Below, in pieces: positions 24,152-33,003 of a stretch of 64,000 nt of DNA. The DNA comes from Niveispirillum cyanobacteriorum. GTDB lineage: Bacteria; Pseudomonadota; Alphaproteobacteria; Azospirillales; Azospirillaceae. The stretch is from contig NZ_CP025611.1 in NCBI RefSeq assembly GCF_002868735.1, forward strand, positions 2,288,501-2,352,500, read 5' to 3'. Positions within the stretch are counted from its first letter, which is position 1. Every line of letters begins with the position of its first letter. The position numbers and the translations under genes are program-made. Below the pieces are notes generated by a model, which had not been told where the DNA came from, did not search any database, and saw nothing but the letters and a program-made list of their open reading frames with translations.

Positions 24152-24943
24152 ATGAATGCCCAGTCCGACAGCCAGCACGACCTTGTTACACAGCAGTTCG
24201 GTCCCCGCGCCGACGCCTATGTCAATAGCCCCACCCACGCCGCCGGCCCCGACCTGACGGCGCTGCAATCGCTGCTGCGGGGGGCACCCGTGGCGGATTT
24301 TCTGGATCTTGGCTGCGGCGGCGGGCATGTCAGCTTCCATGCTGCCCCCTTCGCGGAACGAGTCACGGCTTATGATCTGTCAGATGCGATGCTGGCAGCG
24401 GTGGCGGCGGGTGCCGGGCAGCGCGGGCTTGCCAACATCACCACGCGACAGGGCCGGGCGGAGGTTCTGCCCTTCGCTGATGCCAGCTTCGACATGGTGG
24501 TCAGCCGTTACAGCGCCCATCACTGGCGCCATGTCGCCCCCGCCATGGAAGAGGCGGCACGCGTGCTGCGGCCCGGCGGCATCTGCGTGATGATGGATGT
24601 CTATGCGCCTGCCGATCCCTTGCTGGACACCTACCTCCAGACCATCGAAATGGTGCGCGACCCCAGCCATGTGCGCAATTACAGCCTAGCCGAATGGCGA
24701 TCCCTGCTGTCCGCCGCCGGCCTGACGCCGCAGGCGCCGCAGACCTTCCGTCTGCCGCTGGGTTTCCAGTCGTGGGTGGACCGGATCAACACCCCGACCC
24801 TCCATCGTCCGGCCCTTCTGTCCTTACAGGCAGGGGCGGCGACGGAGGTGAAGGAGCATTTCGCCATCCAGCCGGACGGCAGCTTTACCCTGGACACGAT
24901 GCTGATCATTTCCATTAAGGAAAATTCAGTGCTTGCCTCTTGA
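24152..24943 (+). CDS. Class I SAM-dependent methyltransferase (UbiE-like)
   Basis: About 263 residues. SAM-binding motif I 'FLDLGCGGGHVSFHAA' (~50-65), the acidic residue of motif II in 'VTAYDLSDAMLA', then 'LPFADASFDMVVSRYSAHHW' and 'VLRPGGICVMMDVYAP' place it in the Methyltransf_11/UbiE-like group of small-molecule methyltransferases. The C-terminal 'SWVDRINTP' region occurs in several such enzymes. The ATG at 24152 is preferred over one at 24080, which lies in the operator region. It is divergent from the MmyB-like regulator, its probable controller. The substrate is unknown. Confidence 0.87.
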   Translation: MNAQSDSQHDLVTQQFGPRADAYVNSPTHAAGPDLTALQSLLRGAPVADFLDLGCGGGHVSFHAAPFAERVTAYDLSDAMLAAVAAGAGQRGLANITTRQGRAEVLPFADASFDMVVSRYSAHHWRHVAPAMEEAARVLRPGGICVMMDVYAPADPLLDTYLQTIEMVRDPSHVRNYSLAEWRSLLSAAGLTPQAPQTFRLPLGFQSWVDRINTPTLHRPALLSLQAGAATEVKEHFAIQPDGSFTLDTMLIISIKENSVLAS

Positions 24944-24974
24944 CTCCGGCGGCGGAGCGGCGATCTGATAAACC

Positions 24975-25271
24975 ATGATCATCCCATCGCAGCCAGCACC
25001 GCCGCTGCCCGCCACGCAGCCGGCCCCGACCAACCCACAGAACAATGTGGCGTTGGCGTCGGCTGGTCTGTTGGCACAGAAGGTGGCCAAGCCCACCGAG
25101 ACCCAGACCCGCCGCGCCGCCACCGCCGTGGCGCGGGGTGAGGCGGCACGCGAAGGCACCGGCAGCAGCTTTGTCGGTCGCGCCTTCGACAATGAAGCCG
25201 CCGCGGTGGAGGCCCGCACGAACCAGCAGCGCCCGCGCGGACGCGGCGACAAGCTGGATGTCAGCGTTTGA
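24975..25271 (+). CDS. Small hypothetical protein, Pro/Ala-rich
   Basis: A 98-residue, low-complexity protein starting MIIPSQPAPPLPATQPAPTN. It is Pro/Ala-rich in the first 20 residues and then charged, with a short 'VARGEAAREGTGSSFVGRAF' stretch. No domain is recognised and no clear ribosome-binding site precedes the ATG. It lies 31 bp after the methyltransferase gene and ends ten bases before the convergent histidine kinase stop. An opposite-strand frame over the same DNA is less protein-like. Reality as a gene is uncertain. Confidence 0.5.
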   Translation: MIIPSQPAPPLPATQPAPTNPQNNVALASAGLLAQKVAKPTETQTRRAATAVARGEAAREGTGSSFVGRAFDNEAAAVEARTNQQRPRGRGDKLDVSV

Positions 25272-25281
25272 GCGATAGGGG

Positions 25282-27300
25282 TTAATCCGCCGCGCGCTGC
25301 ATCAGGCGCCGTGTCTCTGCCGGGTCGGTGGAAAGCGGGATGGTGAAGCTGGCGATGGTGCCGCGGCCAGGATTGCTTTCCAGCTTCAGTTCGCCGCCAT
25401 GGCGCAGAACCAGATCGCGGACCAGCGTCAGGCCCAGACCGGTACCGGTTTCGCCCTGCGTTCCCGGCCGGCTGGCTTTAGGACCGCCGCGCAAGGCCAG
25501 TTCAAGCTGCGCCGGCTCCATGCCGACACCCTTGTCGGTGACAGCCACCTCCAGACGGTCACCCAGCGCGCGGCTGGTCACATGCACCACGCCGCCCTGG
25601 TGACTGAACTTCACGGCATTCATCATCAGATTGCGCAGCACCGCCAGGATCATGGTGCGGTCGGCCAAGACCCAGCGGTCACCGGCGGCATCCAGGATGG
25701 TAATCTCCTTGGCCTGGGCGGCAGACGCCACATCGCGAATGGAATCGCTCACCACCTCGCGCATGGGGAAGATGGTAGGGGCAAACGGCGTGCCCGACAT
25801 CTGCACCCGTGACCATTGCAGCAGGTTTTCCAGCAACTCGAACACCTTGCGCGCCATTTCATGGACGGTGCGGGCGAAATCCGCCACCTCTTCCGGCTTC
25901 ATCTTGGGCGCGTGATCGGCCAGTTCCTGGGTCATGCCCAGCATGGAATTGAACGGCCCGCGCAGATCATGGGAGATCAAGGAGAAGAAGCGCGTCTTCT
26001 CCCTGTTCAGGAAATCCAGTTCATCATGGGCGGCGCGCAGGTCGGCCAAGGCGCGTTCGGCTTCTGCGCGCGCCTCGCGTTCCGCCATGGCGGCCGTATC
26101 GCGAACGGCCAGGGCCCGCAGCATCAGACGCCGCGCCACGAACACCACCACCAGAACCGCCGCCACGAAGCCTGCGACAGAGATCAGTACATCCGTCAGG
26201 ATCGGCAGTAGGGAGGCACCGGGAGGGGCTACATAGACAACGCGCCAGGGCGCCTGCTTCAACGGGATGGCCACAATATGGCTATTGAAGAAGCCGTGGC
26301 TGATCATCCCATCAGGCCCGGCCACCAAGCTGGCGCCGGGCGGCAGGATGTCGGTGATGCTGCGGGGCAGCGGTTTTTCCTGATTTCGGGAAGAACCGGT
26401 GATGACATTGCCCGCCTGATCCACCAGCAGCAGCATGCTTTCCACCCGCTGCACGGCGCCCAGCGCATCACGCAGGCCGGCAACAGGGATGTCGATGCCC
26501 AATGCCCCCGCATAACGCCCTTGCAGCGTCAAGGGCAGAGCTAGCATGGCGCTGTCGGGGAAATCGCCTTCACGGCCCGACAAGGTCCAGACAGGCCCGG
26601 CCATGGGGTTGGCGGCGGGGGCGGCATTCACGAAGGCCGGCAGCGTGCCCACCTGCGACAGCAGATCGGCCTGACGGCTTTCCACCCAGGGATGGATGGC
26701 CAGCATGCCCGACAGGGAGGCATAGACCAGCCGCCGCGCCTCCGGCACCACCTTCTGGGTGACAGCCATCAGCGGCAGAAGCTGCACCGCCATGGCCGCC
26801 TCCTGCCGCCATCCGGCCTCATCTGGGCGGGACAGTACGGGATTGGCGGGAATATCGCCGGACGGGAGGGCCGCGATATTCCCGATCTGATCCACCAGAT
26901 AGGGTGGGGGTAGCCGGTCCAGGGAATAGCCCTGTCTGGCATCGCCACGCGGATTGCTGGCCAGGAACGCGGTCAGAAGGCTGCTGGCGGGCACATCTTC
27001 GGGTGCAGGATATTCGGCATAGAAGAACTCAGCGCGCTGACGCAGTGCCTCCAGATGGCCGACCGCCACGCGCATCTGCATATCCAGCGAACCGGCGCGG
27101 GTGCGGATCTGGCTATTCATCGCCATCTCAAAGGCACGGACACGCTCGCTGGCATGTGACCATAACAGGACGGCCCCGAGCAGGACGCCGGCCAACAGGG
27201 CAAGAATCAGCATGCGGTCCGCATGCGCCGCCCCCGACAATGCCGTTCGCCAGCCCTTCCCCGCCACCTGCACCGCCCCTGGTCCGATTATCGCCCGCAC
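25282..27300 (-). CDS. Membrane sensor histidine kinase with large periplasmic sensor
   Basis: A 672-residue kinase (GTG start; an ATG at 27213 is an alternative). TM1 is at ~30-46. The ~320-residue extracytoplasmic region (50-365), with 'GALGIDIPVAGLRDALG' and 'LLLVDQAGNVITGSS', looks like a double-Cache small-molecule sensor. TM2 is at ~370-392, then a coiled coil (395-435), phosphoacceptor His444 in LISHDLRGPFNSM, N-box 'LRNLMMNAVKFSH', and G-boxes 'DKGVGMEP' and 'GTGLGLTLV'. No HAMP or receiver is evident and no response regulator gene adjoins, so it is an orphan kinase. Confidence 0.92.
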   Translation of the reverse strand: MRAIIGPGAVQVAGKGWRTALSGAAHADRMLILALLAGVLLGAVLLWSHASERVRAFEMAMNSQIRTRAGSLDMQMRVAVGHLEALRQRAEFFYAEYPAPEDVPASSLLTAFLASNPRGDARQGYSLDRLPPPYLVDQIGNIAALPSGDIPANPVLSRPDEAGWRQEAAMAVQLLPLMAVTQKVVPEARRLVYASLSGMLAIHPWVESRQADLLSQVGTLPAFVNAAPAANPMAGPVWTLSGREGDFPDSAMLALPLTLQGRYAGALGIDIPVAGLRDALGAVQRVESMLLLVDQAGNVITGSSRNQEKPLPRSITDILPPGASLVAGPDGMISHGFFNSHIVAIPLKQAPWRVVYVAPPGASLLPILTDVLISVAGFVAAVLVVVFVARRLMLRALAVRDTAAMAEREARAEAERALADLRAAHDELDFLNREKTRFFSLISHDLRGPFNSMLGMTQELADHAPKMKPEEVADFARTVHEMARKVFELLENLLQWSRVQMSGTPFAPTIFPMREVVSDSIRDVASAAQAKEITILDAAGDRWVLADRTMILAVLRNLMMNAVKFSHQGGVVHVTSRALGDRLEVAVTDKGVGMEPAQLELALRGGPKASRPGTQGETGTGLGLTLVRDLVLRHGGELKLESNPGRGTIASFTIPLSTDPAETRRLMQRAAD

Positions 27301-27481
27301 AGGCCGAAACCCATGGCCGGAAAGGCATTTGCGGCCTCCGGCGAACTATCGCATCAGTGGTAACACCAAGTGCGGGGCAGGGGCAACGCAGCTACCGGGC
27401 AAGACACTTGATTTCCGCAGGCTCTCCGCCACCTGATGGGCAGCACATACGGGCCGATGATTTTTTTTCGAACGAAAGCGC

Positions 27482-27510
27482 TTGACACCCGGCCCGCAGC
27501 TCTCTATCAC
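27482..27510 (+). promoter_or_regulatory. Sigma70 promoter of tRNA-Ile
   Basis: TTGACA (27482-27487) and TATCAC (27505-27510) with a 17-bp spacer, ending 15 bases before the mature tRNA. Confidence 0.75.
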
Positions 27511-27525
27511 CGCGCTCCACGAGAG

Positions 27526-27601
27526 GGGCGCGTAGCTCAGGGGTTAGAGCACTCGCCTGATAAGCGAGAGGTCGGTGGTTCGATTCCACCCGCGCCCACC
27601 A
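27526..27601 (+). tRNA. tRNA-Ile (GAT)
   Basis: 76 nt with encoded CCA. The acceptor stem GGGCGCG/CGCGCCC is perfect. The D-arm, anticodon arm ACTCGC-CTGATAA-GCGAG (anticodon GAT at positions 34-36) and T-arm GGTGG-TTCGATT-CCACC are canonical. It lies outside any rRNA operon, with its own promoter and a terminator-like hairpin at 27635. Confidence 0.97.
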
Positions 27602-27634
27602 TCCCCTCCCGGATGTGAAATCGTTGATGCGACA

Positions 27635-27660
27635 AGGGCCGGCTGCTAAGCCGGCCTTTC
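27635..27660 (+). terminator. Terminator after tRNA-Ile
   Basis: AAGGGCCGGC-TGCTAA-GCCGGCCTTT, an 8-bp GC-rich stem followed by a short T run, 34 bases after the tRNA. Confidence 0.75.
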
Positions 27661-27774
27661 GCATTTCTGGCCTGCGGCATCACCCGCCGCCACCGGCGAA
27701 GGTCGGGCTTCCCCGCCGCCACCGCCATGCCCATGTGAAGGGCAATCGATCAATCACGACAGACAGGTGGCCCG

Positions 27775-28560
27775 ATGGCCCGATTGCCTTCCATCTTCAT
27801 CTCCCATGGTTCGCCCATGCTGGCCCTGGAACCCGACGCCCCTGCCCACCGCTTTCTGAAGGGGCTGGGCGGCATGGTGGAACGGCCAAAGGCAATCCTG
27901 GCCGTTTCGGCGCATTGGGAGACAACACGGCCCGCCCTGTCCCTGTCACCCCGTCCGGCGACCATCCATGACTTCCGGGGCTTCCCGCCCGCCCTCTATG
28001 CCATGCAGTACCCCGCCCCCGGGGCACCGGCTCTGGCGGAACGCGCGGCGGGCCTGCTGGCGGCACAGGGGCTTGATCCGGCCCTGGTAGCCGACCGTGG
28101 GCTGGACCATGGCGCCTGGACGCCGCTCAGCCTCGCGTGGCCCGATGCGGATATCCCCGTCACACAATTGTCGGTACAGCCGCACCTGTCCGCCGCCCAC
28201 CACGCCACCGTGGGCGCGGCCCTGCGCCCCCTGCGGGACGAAGGGGTGCTGATCCTGGGGTCCGGCAGCTTCAGCCATAATCTGATGGAGTTCAGGGGCC
28301 AGGACCCCGATGCGCCGTCTCCCGCCTGGGTGACGGTCTTTGCCGACTGGATGCGTCAGGCGCTGCTGGAAGGCCGCCACGACGATCTTCTTGCCTGGGA
28401 CCAACTGGCACCGGAGGCCCGACGCAACCACCCCACGCCCGAACATCTCTGGCCGCTCTACAGCGCGCTGGGCGCCGCCACACCGGACACGCCAGCCCGC
28501 CTGCTGCACAGCAGTACCGACCGCGCCATCCTGGCCATGGATGCGTTCGCCTTTGATTGA
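27775..28560 (+). CDS. LigB/DODA-type extradiol dioxygenase family protein
   Basis: A 261-residue class III extradiol dioxygenase-fold protein. N-terminal 'PSIFISHGSPMLALEPD' provides the first metal His, 'LAVSAHWET' another, and later 'DRGLDHGAWTPLS' and 'GSGSFSHNL' are the typical DODA-family signatures. The family (YgiD-like) cleaves aromatic diols such as DOPA or related compounds using Fe(II) or Zn(II). It converges on hppD, and the nearby hppD and phhA genes suggest aromatic compound metabolism, though YgiD-type proteins are often stand-alone. Substrate unknown. Confidence 0.85.
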   Translation: MARLPSIFISHGSPMLALEPDAPAHRFLKGLGGMVERPKAILAVSAHWETTRPALSLSPRPATIHDFRGFPPALYAMQYPAPGAPALAERAAGLLAAQGLDPALVADRGLDHGAWTPLSLAWPDADIPVTQLSVQPHLSAAHHATVGAALRPLRDEGVLILGSGSFSHNLMEFRGQDPDAPSPAWVTVFADWMRQALLEGRHDDLLAWDQLAPEARRNHPTPEHLWPLYSALGAATPDTPARLLHSSTDRAILAMDAFAFD

Positions 28561-28577
28561 GGGGGCCGCAGAAATGA

Positions 28578-28610
28578 ACAAGGGGCGGCCCTCTGAAGGC
28601 CGCCCCTTGT
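28578..28610. terminator. Hairpin between convergent dioxygenase genes
   Basis: A perfect 13-bp stem (ACAAGGGGCGGCC and complement, 7-nt loop). T-richness after the stem is modest on both strands, so it is a probable bidirectional terminator. Confidence 0.7.
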
Positions 28611-28635
28611 CCCGCACCTTCTATATGACGCCCGA

Positions 28636-29751
28636 TTAATCGGCAGACAGTACGCCGCGTTCCACCTGATCGCGCTCGATGCTTTCGAACAGGGCGCGGA
28701 AATTGCCCTCGCCGAAGCCGTCATCGCCCTTGCGCTGAATGATCTCAAAGAAGATCGGGCCAATCACCGTGCTGGTGAAGATCTGCAGCAGCAGGCCGCC
28801 GCCGGGCGCACCATCCAGCAGGATGCCGCGCGCCCGCAGCTCTTCCGTCGGCTGGCCATGGCCGGGCAGACGCTCTTCCAGCATGTCATAATAGGTGCCG
28901 GGCGGCGGGGTCATGAAGGTGACGCCGTTGGCCTTCAGCGCGTCGAAGGTCTTGATGATGTCGTTGGTCGACAGGGCGATGTGCTGGATGCCCTCGCCCT
29001 TATATTCGCGCAGATATTCCTCGATCTGGTCGACGCGGCCTTCGACGCCCGCACTCTCATTGATCGGGATACGAATCTTGCCGCACGGTGCCGTCAGCGC
29101 CCGGCTTTTCAGGCCCGTCAGCTTGCCTTCGATGTCGAAGTAGCGGATCTGCCGGAAATTGAACAGCTTGGCGTAGAAGTCGTACCAATGATCCATGCGG
29201 CCGCGATGGACATTGTGGGTCAGGTGATCAACCTCAACCAGGCCACAGCCGACCGGGTTCTGATCCACACCGTCCACTGGCACGAAGTCGATATCATAGA
29301 TGGAGGCGGCGGACCGGTGGCGGTCCACCAGATAAATCAGGCTGCCGCCGATGCCTTCGATGGCGGGGATGTTCAGTTCCATCGGGCCGACAGAACCCTT
29401 CACATCCTTGGCGCCCAGTTCCAGGGCGCGGCGATGGGCAAACGCGGCATCCTTCACGCGGAAGGCCATGGCACAGGCGCTGGGCCCATGGTCGCGCGCA
29501 AACTGCTGCGCCATGCTGTCCTTCTCGCCATTGACGATGAAGTTGATGCCACCCTGGCGGTACAGGGTCACATTCTTGGACCGGTGGCGGGCGACCTTGG
29601 TGAAGCCCAGAACGGTGAACAGGCTGTCCAGCGCCGCCGTATCCTCAGCCGTGTATTCCACGAATTCAAAGCCATCGGTGCCCATGGGATTGTCCCACAG
29701 ATCGCCCACGATCTGGCCGTTTTCCACGCGCGCCGTGCCGCCGTCCGCCAT
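28636..29751 (-). CDS. hppD: 4-hydroxyphenylpyruvate dioxygenase
   Basis: A 371-residue protein that converts 4-hydroxyphenylpyruvate to homogentisate in tyrosine degradation. Two vicinal-oxygen-chelate domains are visible. Iron ligands lie in '[10 protein letters not shown]' (~180), '[11 protein letters not shown]' (~260) and the C-terminal '[12 protein letters not shown]' (~335), followed by the conserved tail '[18 protein letters not shown]'. AGGAG is six bases before the ATG at 29751. It is divergent from an AsnC-type regulator and near phhA, so Phe to Tyr to homogentisate steps are clustered. Homogentisate 1,2-dioxygenase is not in the window. Confidence 0.96.
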   Translation of the reverse strand: MADGGTARVENGQIVGDLWDNPMGTDGFEFVEYTAEDTAALDSLFTVLGFTKVARHRSKNVTLYRQGGINFIVNGEKDSMAQQFARDHGPSACAMAFRVKDAAFAHRRALELGAKDVKGSVGPMELNIPAIEGIGGSLIYLVDRHRSAASIYDIDFVPVDGVDQNPVGCGLVEVDHLTHNVHRGRMDHWYDFYAKLFNFRQIRYFDIEGKLTGLKSRALTAPCGKIRIPINESAGVEGRVDQIEEYLREYKGEGIQHIALSTNDIIKTFDALKANGVTFMTPPPGTYYDMLEERLPGHGQPTEELRARGILLDGAPGGGLLLQIFTSTVIGPIFFEIIQRKGDDGFGEGNFRALFESIERDQVERGVLSAD

Positions 29752-29893
29752 CTTGATCTCCTGTGAAAATCTATCGGTTGGGGAATTGTTGTCATGATAG
29801 GGCCGAAGGCCGGGGCATGTCCTTGCGAACTGCCCCCGGATTCTGGCAGTGTTGGGTGATAAATTGCGCCAATACACTAATCAGGGGCAGAAT

Positions 29894-30370
29894 ATGGGTA
29901 GCATTGGTTTAGACGCGGCAGATATCCGCATACTTGCTGCATTGCAGCGCAATGGCCGCCTATCCAATGTCGATCTGGCCGATCAGGTGGGATTGTCGCC
30001 CAGCCCCTGCTTGCGCCGGGTGCGCGACCTGGAGGAACAGGGCTATATCCAGGGCTATACCGCCATCCTGGACCGCAAGAAGCTGGGCATGGGTGTCGTC
30101 GCCTTTGTCGAGGTGAAGATCGACCAGAATGCCGAAGGCGACGCCGATTTCCGGCGCGGCATCCTTCTGCTGCCGGAGGTGATCTCCTGCTTCGTGATGA
30201 CGGGCACCATGGATTACCTGTTGCAGGTGATCGTGGAGGATCTGGACAGTTTCGCTGACCTGTCGATGCGCAAGCTGCTGTCGATCAAGGGGGTGAAGGA
30301 GGTGCGGTCCAGCTTCGTGCTGGATGTGGTGAAGCACTCCACCGCCGTGCCATTGCCGAAACCAACCTGA
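29894..30370 (+). CDS. Lrp/AsnC-family transcriptional regulator
   Basis: A 158-residue protein. The N-terminal HTH 'LDAADIRILAALQRNGRLSN' to 'VGLSPSPCLRRVRDLEEQG' and the C-terminal RAM ligand domain ('VVAFVEVKI', 'TGTMDYLLQVIVEDLDSF') are typical. AGGGG precedes the ATG at 29894. It lies between hppD (divergent) and phhA (same strand), so it very likely senses an aromatic amino acid and controls both, as PhhR/AsnC-type regulators do elsewhere (inference from context). Confidence 0.93.
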   Translation: MGSIGLDAADIRILAALQRNGRLSNVDLADQVGLSPSPCLRRVRDLEEQGYIQGYTAILDRKKLGMGVVAFVEVKIDQNAEGDADFRRGILLLPEVISCFVMTGTMDYLLQVIVEDLDSFADLSMRKLLSIKGVKEVRSSFVLDVVKHSTAVPLPKPT

Positions 30371-30517
30371 TCAAGGCAGAATATGGCGTAAAGTGAACCT
30401 GATCTAAGGGAGGAATTGCGCAAGACCCCCACTACCCCGGCACATCCGCAAGGAAATGCCCCGCCCCTGGCGCTATCATGGTTTCCAACAATTCCCACAT
30501 GATTTGGGGACGAAGCC

Positions 30518-31429
30518 ATGAACCAGACGAACGCGCCCGCCAGCGACTTTGCCACGCGCGTCACCGATAGCGGCAAGACCGACACGGCCCTGCGCGGCGA
30601 TTACAGCCATGTACAGCCCGACTTCACCATCGACCAAGGCTGGGACCATTACACCAGCGCCGACCATGCGATGTGGCGCACGCTCTATGACCGGCAATCG
30701 GCCCTGTTGCCGCGCTATGCCGCCCCGGAATTCCTGGAAGGCTTGACCCGCCTGGATGTGCGTGACGGTATCCCGGATTTCCGCCGCGCGTCAGAGGTTC
30801 TAGACAAGGCCACAGGCTGGACGCTGGTGGCCGTGCCCGGCCTGATCCCGGAGCGGGAGTTCTTTGAACATCTGGCCGCCCGGCGCTTCCCCGTCACCAA
30901 CTGGATCCGCAAGCCCGAAGAGATGGATTATCTGGTCGAACCGGATGTGTTCCATGATTTCTTCGGCCATGTGCCGCTGCTGACCCATCCGGTCTTTGCC
31001 GATTATCTTCAGGCCTATGGTATCGGCGGGGCCAAGGCCATTGCCCTGAACGGCCAGGAACATCTGGCCCGGCTCTACTGGTACATGGTCGAGTTCGGGC
31101 TGATCAACACCAAGGACGGTTTGCGCGCCTATGGTGCCGGCATGTTGTCATCGCGCGGGGAAACACAGTTCTGCATCGAAAGCCCGTCGCCCAATCGCAT
31201 CGGATTCGATCTGGAACGCGTGATGCGTACCCAGTACCGGATCGACGATTATCAGCAGACCTATTTCGTGCTCGATAACTACGAACAGTTGATGAATGCC
31301 ACGGCGGTGGATTTCACCCCGCTTTACGCCCGGCTGCGAACCCTGCCGCCCATCAGCCCGACAGAGGTCCTACCCACTGACCGCGTCTTCACCCTGGGCA
31401 CCCAGGGTGAAGGCCACAAGGCGGCGTAA
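30518..31429 (+). CDS. phhA: Phenylalanine 4-monooxygenase
   Basis: A 303-residue pterin-dependent hydroxylase making tyrosine from phenylalanine. Catalytic-domain hallmarks are 'VPGLIPEREFFEHLAARRFP', iron ligands His-His in 'VFHDFFGHVPLL', the Glu of 'WYMVEFGLI' and 'GAGMLSSRGE'. The length is that of the bacterial monomeric enzyme without a regulatory ACT domain. GGGGA lies upstream of the ATG. No pterin carbinolamine dehydratase (phhB) gene follows. The gene ends at a strong terminator at 31460. Confidence 0.96.
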   Translation: MNQTNAPASDFATRVTDSGKTDTALRGDYSHVQPDFTIDQGWDHYTSADHAMWRTLYDRQSALLPRYAAPEFLEGLTRLDVRDGIPDFRRASEVLDKATGWTLVAVPGLIPEREFFEHLAARRFPVTNWIRKPEEMDYLVEPDVFHDFFGHVPLLTHPVFADYLQAYGIGGAKAIALNGQEHLARLYWYMVEFGLINTKDGLRAYGAGMLSSRGETQFCIESPSPNRIGFDLERVMRTQYRIDDYQQTYFVLDNYEQLMNATAVDFTPLYARLRTLPPISPTEVLPTDRVFTLGTQGEGHKAA

Positions 31430-31459
31430 GGGTCCCCCGACCGGACGCACCGCCTGTGC

Positions 31460-31494
31460 CCACACCCCGGCCCGTCATAGGGACCGGGGTGTGG
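31460..31494 (+). terminator. Terminator after phhA
   Basis: CCACACCCCGG pairs with CCGGGGTGTGG around a 13-nt loop, followed by TTGTTT. Confidence 0.85.
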
Positions 31495-31505
31495 TTGTTT
31501 GGGAC

Positions 31506-31620
31506 TAGAGCAGTTTTCATCTGACTGAAAACGGCTCCGGCGGCGACCGCCGCCGCGCGGCCCATGCCGCGTAAGCCAAGCTGCGGATGCAGCGCCGGCG
31601 ATTGAGGCGAACACGCTCTA
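31506..31620 (+). repeat. Three-hairpin dispersed repeat, copy C, in a larger TAGAGC-bounded element
   Basis: From 31535, CGGCGGCG-AC-CGCCGCCG (hairpin 1), CGCGGC-CCAT-GCCGCG (hairpin 2), linker TAAGCCAAG and GCTGC-GGAT-GCAGC (hairpin 3) follow the same plan as copies A and B with different stem bases. It is preceded by GTTTTCA-TCTGAC-TGAAAAC. The whole 115-bp unit starts TAGAGC and ends GCTCTA. The last three bases overlap the stop codon of the RNA methyltransferase gene. Confidence 0.65.
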
Positions 31621-32946
31621 CCGCCGGAACCAGCCCACCAGTTCCATATGCGCCGACCACAGGAACTGATCCACGGGCCAGATATCGGTCAGGCGGTAGC
31701 CACCCTGGATCAGCAGTTCGGCGTCGCGGGCGAAGCTGACCGGGTTGCAGGACACACCCACCACGGCGGCGACGGTGGAGGCCGCAATCTCCGTCGCCTG
31801 CGCCTGCGCGCCGGCGCGCGGCGGATCGAACACGACGGCCTGGAACCGGTTCAGGTCATAAGGCGTCAGGGGATCGCGGAACAGGTCGCGCTTTTCCGCC
31901 GTCACCTTGCCACCCAGTTGCCGGGCACCGCCCATCAGGCTGTTATAGGCGGTCGGATCGCCTTCGACCGCATGCACCTTGGCCTTGGCGGCCAGGGGGA
32001 AGGTGAAGGTGCCGCTGCCCGCGAACAGGTCGGCGATCATTTCTGCTTCGCCCACGCCGGCCAGGGTGGCCGCGACCAGGGCCTGTTCGCCCTGCTTGCT
32101 GGCCTGCAAAAAGGCGCCGGGGGCGGGGGAAACGCTGACGGCGCCAAAGCCCAGCAGACCCGTACGGCGGAACGCAATAGGCTCGGCCGGCTGGCCCTCC
32201 CGTGCGCGCCAGGACAAGCGGGCCAAATCCTGGGAAGCCGCGAAGTCCGTCAGATGTTCCAGGGTGCGCAGGTCGGGCCGCGACAGCCCCTCCAGCACCA
32301 GATCCACCCCGTCATCCAGAAGGGTCAGCGCCACATCGATCGACTGACCATCGGCCAGCAGCGGGGCCAGCGCATCACGCAGCGGGGCAACCAGCGCCAA
32401 CAGCGGCGGGGCCAAGACGGTACAGTCCGTGAGATCGATCAGCCGGTGTGAATGCGCCTCGTTAAAGCCCAGCCACACCCGGTTGCCCCGGCGCACGGCG
32501 TTCATGACGGCGCGCCGCCGGCTGCCCACGGGCGTGCGGGCCACCGGATGCAGGGTGACGCCATCGCCCAGCAGGCCGCTGCGCGACAGGACGGTGGTCA
32601 GCGCCTCCAGCTTCCATTTCTCATAGGTCGCATCATCCATATGCTGTGCGACACAGCCGCCGCAGCTGCCGAAATGGGTGCAGGCCGGATCGGTGCGGCC
32701 TTTGCCTTCCTCCAGCAGGGAGACGGGAACCCCTTCCCAGCCATCGCCGCGATGGGCCCCGAACTTCACCATCAGCCGGTCACCGACCAGCGTTTGCGGC
32801 ACATAAAGCCGATGGCCCTGCCATTCCGCCAGCCCATCCCCGCGCCCGCCGACACGGGTGATGGAGACCTCCACAGGGCCGCGCGTCGGCGGTTCGGGGG
32901 CGGGGCGCTGGGCGGGGCGGCGGGGGGCTTGTCTGCGGGGCGGCAT
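31618..32946 (-). CDS. 23S rRNA/tRNA (uracil-5-)-methyltransferase family (RlmD/TrmA-like)
   Basis: A 442-residue protein. After a basic Pro-rich tail comes a TRAM RNA-binding domain (~22-80, 'VSITRVGGRGDGLAEWQG'), a 4Fe-4S cluster site (Cys89, Cys95, Cys98 in CTHFGSCGGC plus a later Cys), and a SAM-binding domain with 'IADLFAGSGTFTFPLA', 'VVFDPPRAGA' and the catalytic Cys in 'VGVSCNPVSFARD'. It methylates C5 of uridine in RNA; whether U1939 or U747 of 23S rRNA is the target cannot be read from sequence. The last codons overlap repeat copy C. Its promoter region holds the palindrome at 32980. Confidence 0.92.
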   Translation of the reverse strand: MPPRRQAPRRPAQRPAPEPPTRGPVEVSITRVGGRGDGLAEWQGHRLYVPQTLVGDRLMVKFGAHRGDGWEGVPVSLLEEGKGRTDPACTHFGSCGGCVAQHMDDATYEKWKLEALTTVLSRSGLLGDGVTLHPVARTPVGSRRRAVMNAVRRGNRVWLGFNEAHSHRLIDLTDCTVLAPPLLALVAPLRDALAPLLADGQSIDVALTLLDDGVDLVLEGLSRPDLRTLEHLTDFAASQDLARLSWRAREGQPAEPIAFRRTGLLGFGAVSVSPAPGAFLQASKQGEQALVAATLAGVGEAEMIADLFAGSGTFTFPLAAKAKVHAVEGDPTAYNSLMGGARQLGGKVTAEKRDLFRDPLTPYDLNRFQAVVFDPPRAGAQAQATEIAASTVAAVVGVSCNPVSFARDAELLIQGGYRLTDIWPVDQFLWSAHMELVGWFRR

Positions 32947-32979
32947 TGATACGGTTCCGAAATATTATAATCTGGCCGG

Positions 32980-33003
32980 TTTTATTTCGATTACGAAATA
33001 AAA
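32980..33003. promoter_or_regulatory. TTTTATTTCG palindrome upstream of the RNA methyltransferase gene
   Basis: A perfect 10-bp inverted repeat, TTTTATTTCG-ATTA-CGAAATAAAA, flanked by GGCC on both sides and strikingly A+T-rich for this genome. On the minus strand TATAAT lies at 32969-32964, so the palindrome covers the position of the -35 box. A likely operator. Confidence 0.5.

Noticed and set aside
24926-25252. A 108-codon minus-strand frame opposite the small Pro/Ala-rich gene
   Set aside because: Ser/Ala/Arg-rich shadow without a ribosome-binding site; the plus-strand frame is the more plausible of the two.
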